Notes: generated by a model not told the origin, from the letters alone. A stretch of 64,000 nt of DNA from Fagopyrum homotropicum (GCA_033239125.1 BSWB01000004.1:124071235-124135234); one strand, 5' to 3'. Numbered from the stretch's first letter, positions 1 through 10,600 are shown. A program made the numbers and translations.

Positions 1-739
1 ATTTTTCTGCTTGCACCCGCATACCGGCCGTTCCCTTAGGGCTACATGCTTTTATGGTTAGGGGACTCATCTTCCCCATACATGGAGGTCCGCCTTATGC
101 GGGCATGCCTTGGGAGACTAGGCCGGGTAGGGGGATTGAGTGGCTGCCGGAGTATTCCATTGTGGCGGGACGCCACAATTGGAAGGAGACGTTCGCTGCG
201 ATGCATGCGAACAAGCTAGTAGCTCCCCCTTACGTTCCACCACCGATTGTGGAGGAGGAGGATATGGGAGATCAGTTCGAGAGTGCAGGAGGAGCGGAGC
301 AGGAGTTTGGCACGTTTCCGGATCAGCCGGAGCCCCGGATGTACCTAGACGCTCTCCACGTCCAGCTAGAGCTTCAGGCTCGTCATCTCGCCACGCTAGC
401 GTGAGTGAGAGGCCCACGTGGATGACTACACCTCTCACTTGGTATGACACACCCCCTCCTTGGTCCACGGCGCAGCCAGCAGCACCACCACCACCACCAG
501 CACCAGTACCGTCCGATGCTCCATCATGGTACAGTCACGCCCTGGGATGGTACGAGCAGATGCCGGATTGGGCTACCGGACTTTCGGAGAGAGTTGGAGT
601 GCTAGAGATTCGGGCGGATGCTAGAGACGGACGCTTAGACGACCTTGACCACATGATGAGGGACGTCTACCGCCAGCAGTTTGGGCGGTTCTATGATCCG
701 AGTTTCTCTCCATTCCCACCTCCACCGGCGCCGCAGTGA
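1..739 (+). pseudogene. Athila ORF-1/env-like protein, C-terminal part, frameshifted
   Basis: Two overlapping frames make one decayed product. Frame 3 is open from the window start to a stop at 402-404. Frame 2 carries the rest and ends at 737-739 in a proline-rich tail (PFPPPPAPQ). The family-A env-like genes end the same way (PYVPPPPPP) and share the blocks SACT..., PLGL and the MPWE motif. A frameshift lies roughly between 330 and 404. At the place where all family-A copies carry an in-frame TAG, this copy has a sense codon (CAT, 45-47). The product has no known enzymatic activity; in Athila-type elements this post-pol gene is called ORF-1 or env-like. Confidence 0.75.
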
Positions 740-1406
740 TTGATGCATGATCGTTGTTTTAGACATTCCCCCCACCATTTTGTGAGTTTCTTTTTCTTTT
801 CTTCTTTTCTTTATTTCTTTTGAACATTAGGGACAATGTTCGTCCTAAGTATGGGGTGGGATGTACTAAAAGTTTGTAATAACTCTACTCTCTATGTTTG
901 CTTTCATTCGAGACTATCGTTGCATCTTCATTATGTGTTACACGTTTCCTTATTGCATTGCATGAAAAATAACTTGAAAAACCCATAAAAATTTGAAAAA
1001 TTTTGAAAATTTTGTGCTTCTAATGAATTGAGATGATTTCCATGATAATCACTACTTGTGAATTGAGTTTGACGACAATTGCACGCTTAGAAGGATTGTG
1101 AATTGAAAAGAATTTGAATGAATGAATTTCACCTCTTTTGCAAGTTTTATAATGTGAAAATGTTACCTAAATCATGATAGGAAATTGAAGTTGAAATCGC
1201 GTTATAAGTTCCTATACTTCTTGTTGAAATGATTAAGGCAATTCAATACTTTCTTTCTTCTTTCTTTGATCATCTAGCTCCTCATTGAAATATTAGCCTC
1301 TTTTACCTATCCGGGAATTTGGAGAAGTGAATGAGAAAAAGGCATGTTTGATGTGTGAGGGACATGAGAGCAATTATTTGCAATCAATTGAATAGAAAGA
1401 AATTAT

Positions 1407-1507
1407 AGGTTTGGGGAAGTCAATCATGACGATGAGTAACTCGGCACCATTCACATAGCCGGGTGTTTGTGTCTTGCCAAAGTCGGATTGAGCGATATTC
1501 CTAGCGG
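1407..1507 (+). other. Conserved noncoding block shared by Athila-like families C, A and (weaker) B
   Basis: About 100 bp that match, with only scattered differences, the reverse complement of 26698-26797 (family A, E2), the equivalent places near 45395, 50660 and 55920, and more weakly 33785-33880 (family B). The surrounding sequence and the LTRs are far less similar. No long reading frame covers it. Each family has a very short ATG-initiated frame inside that ends at TTCACATAG or TTCACATAA; whether this matters is unknown. Confidence 0.75.
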
Positions 1508-2068
1508 ATTATGGTATGTGCGCTAAGGGTTTGAGGCATCTCTTGAAAAATTTGAGAAACGCCGATCTCCTAGGCTTTGGTTTTTGTGCACCTCTATCCA
1601 AAACTCCAAAAGTAAAGTCGAAAAGTGAAAAGAAGAGAGCGAAGCTCTAAGTTGAAGTGTTGCGGAAACCACATAAGAAGAAGAAGGTAGTTGTCCACTT
1701 TCCCGGATTTATGCACCACTTTCCCTTAAAGTTTTCCCTTCCCTTCCATATTCTAGACCTTTTCTTTGAAAGTCCTTAAGATCAAAAGAATGTTATATGA
1801 CTTGGTGATCTAAATTGAAGTTTCTTGTGATTGATTTTGATAATGTTTGAAGGTTATAATGCTTGTTTAGAAGTTAAGTTGATTCATGAATTTTCTTTGC
1901 CTTTTACTCTTTGATTAAGTGTGTGAAAGTTTGAAAAACGATTGAAGCAAGGTTTGAGAATGATCTATTCTTTAGAAGTCACATTCATCCAAAAGAAGGT
2001 ACACATATTTCATCCTAACTCTTGTTTAAAGCTTTTTGAAAGACCTTGCTTAGGAACAAGCAAGTGTT

Positions 2069-2083
2069 AAGTATGGGGTTATT
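2069..2083 (+). promoter_or_regulatory. Putative polypurine tract region of element C
   Basis: AAGTATGGGGTTATT abuts the LTR start TGTTAGC. Family A (AAGTATGGGGTATTT) and family B (AAGTATGAGGTATTT) have the same stretch at the same place. It is the expected position for plus-strand priming, although the tract is short and not purely purine. Confidence 0.6.
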
Positions 2084-3843
2084 TGTTAGCATGAAATATT
2101 GTGATATTTTAGGCACGTTTTCTAAACGTATTTGATTCATATTGATAGTCTTTGATTGAACTTTGTGCATATGTGAGCTAGTATTACCTATATTGTCGAT
2201 ATGGATGTCTACACTAGTTCTATGTTGATTATAGGTGATTTGGAGCTATTTCCGAACGGAATCGAGCAAAGGAGAGTTGAGTTGATATGTCCACGAATTG
2301 AGGACATTCTTTGGAAGCAAATTGGAGTTTTACTTGAGGAATACACGAGTTTAGGGAAGAATCACGTTCTTGCCCTAAACCACGCCCTAAAATACGGCCG
2401 TATCACATTCCACGTTCAATTCCACGACCGTGGATTTGGAGTCAGAAATTCATGTTCATTCCAGGGGATTACACGGCCGTGGAACATATGTTGCAAACCG
2501 TATTTGTTTCCACGCTCTAAATTACGGTCGTGGAACACTTCCACGACCGTGATCTTGGCGAATCTTTTCGCCACACTTTGAAGCCACGATCTTTTAAAGA
2601 TTGGGCCGGGCCGACATTTTGCCCTACACTATAAAAAGACGGACGAAGCAAGATTCCGTCACCTTCGCTTACGCTCGTTTACCCTCATTCATCATCACTT
2701 AGACACGCTTACACTTCGCTTAGCTTGCTTGGAATTATTGACATCTCTTTGAGAGATCGAAGTTCGTGTTTGGAAATTCCTCTAATCTCGCACTTTTGGT
2801 GGAGATTGCTGTTGAGATCTCCGGATTGGCGGAAGATCGAAGTTCTTGGAAGATTTTGCAAGAAGATCTCTCTTCTTGTTTAGGTTTGACTCGGAAAACG
2901 GATTGACATCCCGTTTTCTCTTTTCTTTCCTAGGATTACGATTGCTTGTTCTATTGTGAATCTTTTGACATTGCTTGTTCTCTTTGTGACCTTGAGATTG
3001 AATTGAAGATTATTGAAAGTTCTTGAAAGTTTTCATCTTTTTATCTTTTAATTCTTGAATTGATATCAACATGACTGTTATTGGCTAAAAACCCTTAACA
3101 ATTCTAAGGTGAAGGGTTGATAGTTGTGGCTTAGATGATGATAGATCGATCGCAAACAGATTAGACCCTGAGAGTTAGAGAAATATCGCCGACAACCCGA
3201 AATTACGGCCTGTTCTTGAGTCCACGGCCGTGGAACCTCAAGAACTAACCGTGATTTCCCTTAAGTCTACGAACCTGCTTTTACTTTAATCTAAAGTTAA
3301 AGATTTGCTTTAGCTTAGTTTAGACTTGTCTTTTCTAGGTGGTAGTGAAGCCTCAACAACCTCTACCTCGATTGTGAGTGTCACAACCTCAATCGGTTAA
3401 GCTAGTCTTGATCCTTGGGTTATAAGTTTGGGTATTTGACACTAATTCTCATCTCTGGAATCCTTCTATATTGAGCCTCAACAACCTGTATAGAGAGTGC
3501 CTTGTAGGTGAGTTATATAAGGTTTTTGGAACTTCACCGTACGATTACCTTACATTAGTATACCTTTGCATATCTCAACTCTGTCCTTATATCATTAGTA
3601 TATCTTGAATCGATTGCCACAGCTGGATACTTGGATCTTTAGGATTGTTGTTTTCCCAATAATTTGCAAAACTCTTACATTTACTCGCTTGATAACCTAC
3701 AACTGGATTTAACCCCCCAAATCCCTGTGTTCGATACTCTGGAATTCTTGCTTAACTATATCGATCCGTACACTGCGGGTTCGCTGCTTGATTCTAGTTA
3801 TATAAATTTAAAACTTATTTGCACACACCTCTAGGGGCGAACA
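2084..3843 (+). repeat. 3' LTR of element C
   Basis: A 1760-bp LTR running from TGTTAGCATG to GGGGCGAACA. Its limits were set by comparison with families A and B (preceded by the PPT-like stretch; U5 end with the conserved CCGTACACTGCGGG block near 3766) and by the switch to chromovirus RT at 3844. It carries several CCACGGCCGTGG-type dyads (2395-2405, 2430-2442, 2474-2484, 2525-2550, 3220-3232). The open frame at 2201-2581 inside it is not regarded as a gene. Confidence 0.85.
2630..2638 (+). promoter_or_regulatory. TATA box of element C LTR
   Basis: TATAAAAAG downstream of a cluster of CCACGNCCGTGG dyads, at the position where the A and B LTRs have their own TATA boxes in transcription sense. 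Likely promoter of the element. Confidence 0.6.
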
Positions 3844-4921
3844 TTGTACGCCAAGCTCTCTAAGTGCGAGTTTTGGATGCCAGAGGTAGCATTCCTTGGT
3901 CACATCTTTTCAACTGAAGAGATCAAGGTAGATCCGGCAAAGATCGAGTCAGTAGCATCTTGGCCTCCACCTAAGAATGTCAAGGAGGTACGCAGCTTCT
4001 TAGTATTGGCGGGCTACTACCGGCGTTCTGTTGAGGGCTTTTCAATCATTGCCCGACCTCTCACTTCCTTGCTGTGAAAGTCTACGAGGTTCGTGTGGTC
4101 TGAGCCGTGCCTGCAGAGCTTCAAGGAGCTGAAGAAGAGGTTGACCTCTGCTCCTATCCTAGCTCAGCTAGAGGGCAATGAGGACTTTGTGGTTTACAGC
4201 GACGCATCCAAGCTGGGTTTGGGATGTGTTCTAATGTAGAGGGGTAAGGTGATTGCTTCCGTGTCTATACAACTGAAGACATACGAAGAGAATTACCCTA
4301 CCCATGAGTTTCAGTTGGTTGTTGTGGTTGATTCTTTGAAGATTTGGTGACATTATCAGTACGGAGCTATGTGTAAGATATTCACAGACCATAAGAGTCT
4401 GAAGTACATATTCACTCAGCAGGAGTTGAATAACCGCCAGCGGAGATGGTTGGAGTTGATCAAGGACATCGACCTTGAGATCTTATACCACCCGGGGAAG
4501 ACAAACGTAATAACTAACGCCCTCAGTAGGAAGACTCCCCGGGAGATGGCGATCGCTAGGCTGGCAGTTCAGCCACAGTTTGAGCGAGATCTTGCATGGC
4601 TAGAGATGGATATCCACTTCCCGGATTCCAACAGCCAGTTGTCCATCTTGGAGATAGTACCTGATCTATTAGCGAGATCCGACAAATGCAAGAGAGTTCC
4701 CCAACTTTGACGCAGATCCAAGACTAGATGTCTTGAGGAGAGGCACCATAGTTCCCAATTGGTGCTGAAGGGATCTTGAGACGTCAAGAGCGTGTTTGTA
4801 TGCCTTCAGATCAAGAGTTGAGACAGAGGATCCTTTAGGAGGCTCACTTTTCACCTTACTCATTGCACCTTGGTGCGAGTAAGATGTATCAAGATATCAG
4901 ACGCTCTTTCTAGTGGAGAGG
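3844..4921 (+). pseudogene. Element D pol, part 1: end of RT, RNase H, start of integrase
   Basis: Frame 1 begins in the RT thumb region (YAKLSKCEFW, then PPPKNVKEVRSFL and AGYYRR), goes through RNase H (VVYSDASKLGLGCVLM, ITDHKSL-like FTDHKSL near 4384, LYHPGK) and enters the integrase N-terminus before S interrupts it. Stops at 4075 (TGA), near 4238 (TAG) and 4348 (TGA). The RNase H motif usually written ADALSR reads TNALSR here, so a catalytic Asp has become Asn. Comparison with F shows many G-to-A/C-to-T differences. Not functional. Confidence 0.85.
4917..4921. repeat. Target site duplication of solo LTR S, left copy (AGAGG)
   Basis: AGAGG just before TG at 4922, repeated exactly at 6616-6620. 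Removing S plus one copy rejoins the integrase reading frame of D. Confidence 0.92.
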
Positions 4922-6615
4922 TGTTAGCTCCAAAAGGTGTGTGCAAGCTTTAATATTTATAACACAAGATATATTTCTGAACAAAATGCGAACCCGCAGT
5001 GTACGGATCAATTATAATAAAAGCAAATAATTCAAGGGTCGATCACAAGGACTATGGTGAAACAAAGATCGTTAATTCAGGTTGTCAAATAACCACAGGC
5101 AACAAACAAACAATCAAAGATGATGTAAAATTTAGATAAAGGGAAATGCGGATTCTAGGGATTAAGCATCTAGTTGTGGTTCCGACTCAAGATCTCAAAG
5201 GATAACAAGGACAAAGCTGAGGTTTGCAAAGGGAATATGTTTCTAAGATGGGAATAGATCACCGGATAAGTCTCACTACTCACCATCCCAAACCAAAGAT
5301 CCTTTTACCAGGTAAGTCTCAAGGTACTAAGGAAAGGAACAATAATCTCAAACCAACACACCACCCAAGGGGATAGTGACAACCTTTACCGGGTAAGTCT
5401 CAGGCTAATTCTCAAAGATGGGATGAAGGCACACTCAAACCCCAATAACGGATAAACCTTTATTACGTACACCCATGATCTTGGGTAAACAAACAAAGTA
5501 ATCACCGGGTAAGTCTCTTCCTAGGCTTGCGTTGAACCAGTAAAGGTATAACAAGGATATGATTTGGAAAACTGAAACTCTTAACTCAGATAAGGTTCAG
5601 GAAAGGTTCACCTCGTTCAGTTATATTCCATCCCGGCCGAGATGTTCAATGACTGACCGAGGTGTTCGTCAGTTAAGGTAAAGGCTCGAGCTTTCAGGGT
5701 CCGTTGGGTTAAGATCATTCTATCATCGTCTTTCCCACAACTTTCAGCCAATCACCCTAGAATCTCATAAAGAACTTAGCAATCAATCATCATGATAACA
5801 ATAATCAAATATGTGAGAAAGGAATTAATATTCAAACAAGAAAACCTTAACACAAAGGTCTCAATAACTCAATGAATCAAACAAACAACAAACAGCGTTC
5901 CTCAATCACAAATCAGAAAAGACAACAAAACCAAACTAACTAAGGAAATCTTACAAACTTCCTTTTAAGCCAACTTCAACTTGATTCCTTCCTTCCTTGA
6001 TCTTCAACCTTCAAAACTTCCTTCAAAACTCTTCAAAAACTCTTCAGAAAATCCTCCAGAAAATCAATGATCCGAAGATGATTGAATTGCAGAAAATCCA
6101 ACCCCGTATATAGGAGAATTATATTCCAAAGATAAAGTATCTTAAAAAGATAATTTCCTTAAAATATGTGATATTCACTTTCCAAAAATAAATATCTTAG
6201 CCAAAAATAAAGATCTCGTTGTCCCGTCCTCAGTTCGCCTCGGTCTACACGCTCCTCAAGATCACCTCGGTAGAGGTGGTACTGTAGCTTACCGAGGTGA
6301 GTCTCAGCTGAAAGTGTAACTCTCTAATCTGGTCCAAAATCAATCTTCTAAATCATTTCCATGCTTCCTGAGATCTTCTTATAGCTCCTCAATGCTCCAT
6401 AAAGTAGCTCCAATGACTCCTTAGCTTCCTTAGCTCCATTTCGATCCAAAACGTGCCATTTTCCCTACAATTACAACGAAACTAGGTGTAGACCTTAATT
6501 CCCGCAAAGGTAGACAAAACAACAATATAATCAAAGAATATGCATCTATACATGCAGATTTATGAAGATAAAACGTCTAAACCAATCCCAAAATATAGTA
6601 TAATACATGTTATCA
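4922..6615 (-). mobile_element. Solo LTR S, Athila-like, related to family A
   Basis: A 1694-bp LTR on - (+ strand edges TGTTAGCTCC...CATGTTATCA) with a perfect 5-bp target duplication and no internal sequence. It shares with family A the block CCCGCAGTGTACGG near 4993, the repeated ACCGGGTAAGTCTC motifs (variants near 5270, 5308, 5390, 5502) and CCTCGGT/CGAGG dyads (5610-5680 and 6230-6300). It is clearly diverged from L1-L6. A TATATA stretch near 6111 on - is the probable TATA box. Most likely left by intra-element LTR-LTR recombination. Confidence 0.9.
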
Positions 6616-6620
6616 AGAGG
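6616..6620. repeat. Target site duplication of solo LTR S, right copy (AGAGG)
   Basis: Second copy of AGAGG, directly after the LTR end ATCA at 6615. Confidence 0.92.
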
Positions 6621-7808
6621 TCTGAAGCCAAACATCACGAGATATGTAGCTCAGTGTGCGACCTGTCAGCAGGTCATGATCGAGCATCATCGATCAGGAG
6701 GCGAGCTACATCCACTTCCCATTCCTCAGTGGAAGTGGGAGGACATCTCTATAAATTTCGTTACCGGTTTGAGACCAAGTCGAGGCTTCCATGCTATCTG
6801 GGTCATAGTAGATCGACTCACGAAGACCGTACATTTTATTCCAATCAAGGAAACATGGCCGGTGAGTCGATTGGCAGAGGAGTTCACTAGACAAATAGTG
6901 AGACTTCATGGAGTACCTAGGACTGAAGTCTCTGATAGAGACGGACTGTTCAGATCGAGGTTCTGGCAGTAGGTTCATGCCGTCCTAGGTACGAGTCTGC
7001 AGTTTACGACTGCTTATCATCCTCAGACCGATGGTCAGTCCGAGAGGACCATTTAAACTCTGGAGGACATGTTGCGAGTCTGCGTGTTAGCTGGGGACAG
7101 GTGTTGCCAGATTGCCTTCCCTTAGTGGAGTTTTCGTACAACAACAGTTGGCACGCATGGATCAGGATGTCTCCTTATGAGGCTTTATATGGACAGAGAT
7201 GTCGGTCACCGTTGTGTTGGGATGAGCCGAGTAGTGCTAGCAGAGTAGCACCTGAGCAGATACATGATAACAAAGCTCGAGTAGTAGTGATCCGCGAGCG
7301 GATGTTAGCAGCGCAGAGTCGGCAGAAGTCTTATGCAGACAAGAGGCGCAGACCTCTAGACTTCAGAGTCGGAGCTCAGGTTTGGTTGAGAGTATCTCCG
7401 ACATGAGGCGTCAGACGTTTCGGCGTTAAGGGGAAGCTGAGCCCTAGATATGTCGGACCGTTCGAGATTATTGAGCGAGTTGGAGAGGCAACATACAGAC
7501 TTGCTTTGCCACCGAGACTCGAGGGTGTTCACCCAGTCTTCCATTTGTCTCAGCTACGGGAGTACATACCAGACCCGGGACACATTGTCAGCCATGAGGA
7601 TCTAGTGATTGAGCAAGACCACACGTTCGTAGAGCACCCGGTGGATGTCTTACAGCGTAGTATGACACCCTTGCGTTCGAAGGACATACAAATGATAAAG
7701 ATTCAGTGGTCGATGCGAGGAGCTGATGAGGCGACTTGGGAGACAGAGGATAGTATCCAAAGGAACTATGTGGAATTTTACGTTGGGTTGGATGCACCTT
7801 TAGCGTAG
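6616..7808 (+). pseudogene. Element D pol, part 2: integrase core, C-terminal and chromodomain-like part
   Basis: Continues the integrase: zinc-binding CATCQQV, core, DGQSERTI with the catalytic Glu kept near 7037-7040, GPFEI-type C-terminal region and an ATWETEDSI chromodomain-like end. The first core Asp is replaced by Asn (INF where F has MDF). Stops occur near 6970 and 7060 and the frame changes between 6972 and 7101 and again after about 7406. Same family as F but more degraded. Confidence 0.85.
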
Positions 7809-7974
7809 TCGTTTTGTTTTAGTTTTTCCTTTGTTGTGTTGCGTACGCTTTTTGTGATGTTTTGAGTTACGTGCCCCGAGTGGGACTATATGAGTAATGT
7901 TCAGTTTTGTGTGATGTTATGTGTTCGTTCGGGCTTTTGAATGTTTCGGGACGAAACTTCTTTTTAGGGTGATT
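7809..7974 (+). other. Element D 3' untranslated region and PPT area
   Basis: Short noncoding stretch ending in TTTCGGGACGAAACTTC then TTTTTAGGGTGATT, the same arrangement that precedes the LTR start in F (18601-18631). The purine run is degraded. Confidence 0.6.
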
Positions 7975-8790
7975 TGATGTAAGATCCCAAGTTTGACCTT
8001 CACCGCCCCGCGGTGAGGAAGGCCGCCCCAACGGCCTTGAGGTCTGTCACCGCCCCCGCGGTGACAATTGGCCTCCCCTGCGGCTGGCCACCCCTGCGGA
8101 TGCGCTACAAATCGCATCCAATATGTTTTCGTCCGTTTTATCTTCCTTCCATAGATAGAATATCCGATCGTCTATCTTATGGGCCGGTTTCCTTATCTTC
8201 TTCTTAACCCTAGACGTCCTTACTTTTTATCTTTCCAACCTCTCCTACATATTCCCGTATTTCATACTTTTTCCCGTTTTTCGCTTACCTCTTCTTCAAC
8301 CTTGAGAGTTGTAGCCGTTCCCTTGTGATCTTACTGAATGTATAAGTTTTCTCCTCTGAGTTATTCATCATGTTCATGTAGTTGTTGCATGCCTTTCCCT
8401 TCTATTTCGTTTCTTCTTCGTTCTTCCCTTTTCTTCTTCTCCAATGATCAAGCTTGAGCCTTGATTCTTGGTAGAGTGTTCTGTTGTTTATTCCTTGATG
8501 TTCATAGGCTCTTAATTGGTTTGTGACATGGTTGTATGATGAGAAAGAAAAGCTTTGATCTTTGGTGAAGTTCCTTGCTATCGAAGGAGAAGTCGGCGCC
8601 TCTGTTGCAGAAACTACCCCCGCACCTCTGTTGTGCCGCCCCCGCGGAAAGCCGCCCCTGCGCCTGTCCAGCCACCCCTGCGGTTTCCTCTGTAGTAGCT
8701 CCCGTTCTTGTGAGTTTCTTCCTTCCTTCCTTTCCTCGTTCATTTCCTTGATTCTAATGGTATGTTCCTTTTCCCCTGAGTACGCTGTAA
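7975..8790 (+). repeat. Element D 3' LTR, 5' portion, truncated by copia fragment
   Basis: Begins TGATGTAAGATCCC after the PPT area, typical of this chromovirus group. It contains two clusters of a GC-rich word: CCGCCCCCGCGGTGA-type at 7998-8100 and CCGCCCCTGCGG-type at 8615-8685. No U5 end is seen; sequence switches to copia gag on - near 8790. The antisense open frame crossing 8402-8790 is a read-through from copia gag into this LTR. Confidence 0.65.
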
Positions 8791-8794
8791 GACT

Positions 8795-9148
8795 AAGGTT
8801 GTCCCATATTTCCTTTGCACTCTTGCATGATGAGATACGATTGAATTCATTGGCCTCTAATCCGCAGTAGAGTAGGTTCATTGCTTTGTAGTTCTTTGAC
8901 ACACTGTCCAGGTCAGCTTGTGTAAAATCAGCTTCTTTCTTTGGGACTTGAACACCTTCAACTGTTGTAGTTGGGACTTTGGGGCCATTCTGAATAATGC
9001 TCCATAGTTTCATGTCCTGATCAATAATGAACATACGCATGAGTACTCTCCAATGAGCAAAGTTATTGCCACAGAAGAGTGGTGGTCGAGATGAGGATCT
9101 TCCTTGAGCAAATCCTCCATCACCTACAAGATTCATGATTAGTCTCAC
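8795..9148 (-). pseudogene. Copia gag N-terminal fragment (DUF4219/UBN2-like)
   Basis: The first about 118 residues match copia Gag: PPLFCGNNFAHWRVLMR near the N-terminus, a long linker, YCGLEANEFNRIS and KEIWDNLSLT. After that the frame runs on to 8402 only because the D LTR happens to be open. Gag would form the particle; without the rest of gag and pol this piece is dead. Clade (Tork or SIRE-like) cannot be settled. Confidence 0.8.
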
Positions 9149-9177
9149 TGATGGTTAAATCAGTATACGTGAGTCTA

Positions 9178-9189
9178 GCTCTGATACCA
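9178..9189 (-). promoter_or_regulatory. Copia primer-binding site, initiator tRNA-Met type
   Basis: Reads TGGTATCAGAGC on -, the standard 12-nt match to the 3' part of plant initiator tRNA-Met used by most copia elements, two bases after the LTR end. Confidence 0.9.
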
Positions 9190-9191
9190 AT

Positions 9192-10290
9192 TGAAGAACC
9201 ATTAGGTGAATATAAAGGATAAAGATACTCTAGAAGGGGGGTTGAATAGAGTATGGGAACTTTTCACAAAACCAATCTCAATGCCTTGAAATCAATTTCA
9301 AGGGCCTTGATGTCGATCTTAGTTCTTTGTGAAACTTTGATTTCAAGGGCTTTGAAACAACTTTCAAGGGCCTTGACTTTGAACTCCTGCAAAACAAAGT
9401 TAGTCACAATAAACAAGATATAGTGCGGAATGTAAAAGATCGACACAAGGATATGTTTATGATGTTTGGTTCTAAATAGCCTACTCTCCGTCACAGGGTA
9501 TAGCCTTAGGATCTAACTATCTATTATCCTTTTCAAAGAGTCCTAGATACAAACTAGAAGAAATCCCCTTCTTCTCTCACTGTAGCCAATGCTACGATCT
9601 AGCTTCAACTCTTTACCTTGCTATAATAGCCTAGTTACTTCATAGAGTAACACACACTCAAGTATAACACTCTTTAGATATGCCAATGGAGCTCTCGAGT
9701 TTTATCTCTCTCTAGGGGATAAAGTTTTTTAGAAAGAGAGAAAAAAAATTATTTATCGAAAGAAGATAACTTTGGATCGCTTGAAGACTATGGATGTTTC
9801 TATGCAGGCTTGTGTATTTGTTCTTCAAAAGCCATCTTCATTTATAGTCCTCTGTGGAGAGGTCTTCTAGCCGTTGGAGAGATGACCGTTCGAAGATGAT
9901 TCTTCTTCTCCATAAAGATCGCTTCCTGTTTGAGATGAAATAGACGTTGTAGATCTTCATCTCTTGAGAAAACGTTGATCTCTCAGCTCCTTAATCTTCT
10001 CGTTTTTGTTGAACAATAATGTAAACCGGAGGAGAGAGAATCTTGAAGCTTTTTCGGTTAAGGATCTTTTGAAAAGATCTCTAACATTTGGTTGGTAGAG
10101 ATCTTCGCTTGATCAAATCTTCTTGTTGAGCAAATCTTTCCTAGAAGATCTTCTTAGTAATTTGAATTCTTGTACCGTGCGGCCTTAACGTCCTTGTTCC
10201 CTTGAAATCCACTTCAGGGCCTTTGAGATCTTTTCCTTGTGCAACCTTGTCTTCCTTGTGCCCTGGAAATCCATTTCAAGGCCTTTGAAA
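9192..10290 (-). repeat. Copia LTR (5' LTR), right side cut by element F
   Basis: U5 end ...CTTCA at 9192 adjoins the PBS. Its outer TG end is missing because F starts at 10291. Repeats of TTTCAAGG(G)CCTTTGAAA-type words occur at 9280-9315, 9340-9385, 10200-10235 and 10262-10290, so this LTR has its own recurrent dyad word. Confidence 0.7.
10273..10290. repeat. 18-bp flank shared by both F LTRs, left copy
   Basis: ATTTCAAGGCCTTTGAAA directly before the 5' LTR belongs to the copia LTR word series. The identical 18 bases precede the downstream LTR copy at 18703-18720. Confidence 0.9.
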
Positions 10291-10390
10291 TGTAATACCC
10301 GGAATTTTTATTCCGTTTAATTCCGAATCAAATCGGACTTCGAACCGTTAACGGTTTGCCATTCTATCTAGTATCTCTTCCTTCACAAAT

Positions 10391-10600
10391 TTCATTATTT
10401 TATGTATAATTTAATTCACATAAAATGATAAAATTACATCAAACTCTAATCCTTAGAATTATCTATTATTTTATATAGAATTTAATTCACATAAAATGAT
10501 AAAATTATATCAAACTCTAACCCTTATAACTATCTATTATTTTATGTACAATTTAATTCACATAAAATGATAGATTTATATCAAATCCTAGTTATTATAA
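10391..10600. repeat. 71-bp tandem repeat, three copies, in F 5' LTR
   Basis: TTAATTCACATAAAATGATA recurs at about 10411, 10482 and 10553, a 71-bp spacing. AT-rich. The same array is in the other LTR at about 18830-19030. Confidence 0.85.

Larger units (their letters stand above)
740..2083 (+). other. 3' noncoding region of element C
   Basis: No convincing coding sequence. It holds a conserved block around 828-862 with AAGTATGGGG at 847-856, a second AAGTATGGGG at 2069-2078 just before the LTR, and a block at 1407-1507 that is nearly identical to the family-A 3' region. The rest is AT-rich and also resembles the family-A 3' region more loosely. Confidence 0.8.
1..3843 (+). mobile_element. 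Element C: 3' part of an Athila-like LTR retrotransposon
   Basis: The window opens inside this element. In order it shows the C-terminal part of an env-like/ORF-1 reading frame (to 739), 1.3 kb of noncoding 3' region, and a full 3' LTR (2084-3843, TG...CA). The layout and several noncoding blocks match family A further right, read on the opposite strand. The right edge falls directly into chromovirus RT coding sequence at 3844, so C was inserted into element D. Its 5' end, PBS, gag and pol are outside the window, so the target duplication cannot be checked. Confidence 0.85.
3844..8790 (+). mobile_element. Element D: decayed chromovirus (Ty3/gypsy), 5' part outside the window
   Basis: Pieces of RT, RNase H, integrase and a chromodomain-like tail on +, followed by the start of a 3' LTR at about 7975. 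The protein pieces are closely related to element F (15019-18540). D is split twice, by element C at 3844 and by the solo LTR S at 4922-6615. The right limit (about 8790) is where copia gag sequence begins and is approximate. Confidence 0.85.
8790..10290 (-). mobile_element. Ty1/copia fragment: gag start, PBS and LTR
   Basis: On - the order is LTR (10290 to 9192), PBS (9178-9189), gag N-terminus (9148 to about 8795), then loss of everything downstream. Truncated at the left where D LTR sequence begins and at the right by the F LTR at 10291. No pol. Confidence 0.8.

Noticed and set aside
2201..2581. 126-codon open frame inside the C LTR
   Set aside because: Lies in LTR sequence around dyad words and the TATA region; no similarity to any domain and no counterpart in A or B LTRs.
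8402..8790. C-terminal 130 codons of the 248-codon antisense frame
   Set aside because: Only the N-terminal part is copia gag; the rest is chromovirus LTR with GC-rich words that happens to be open.
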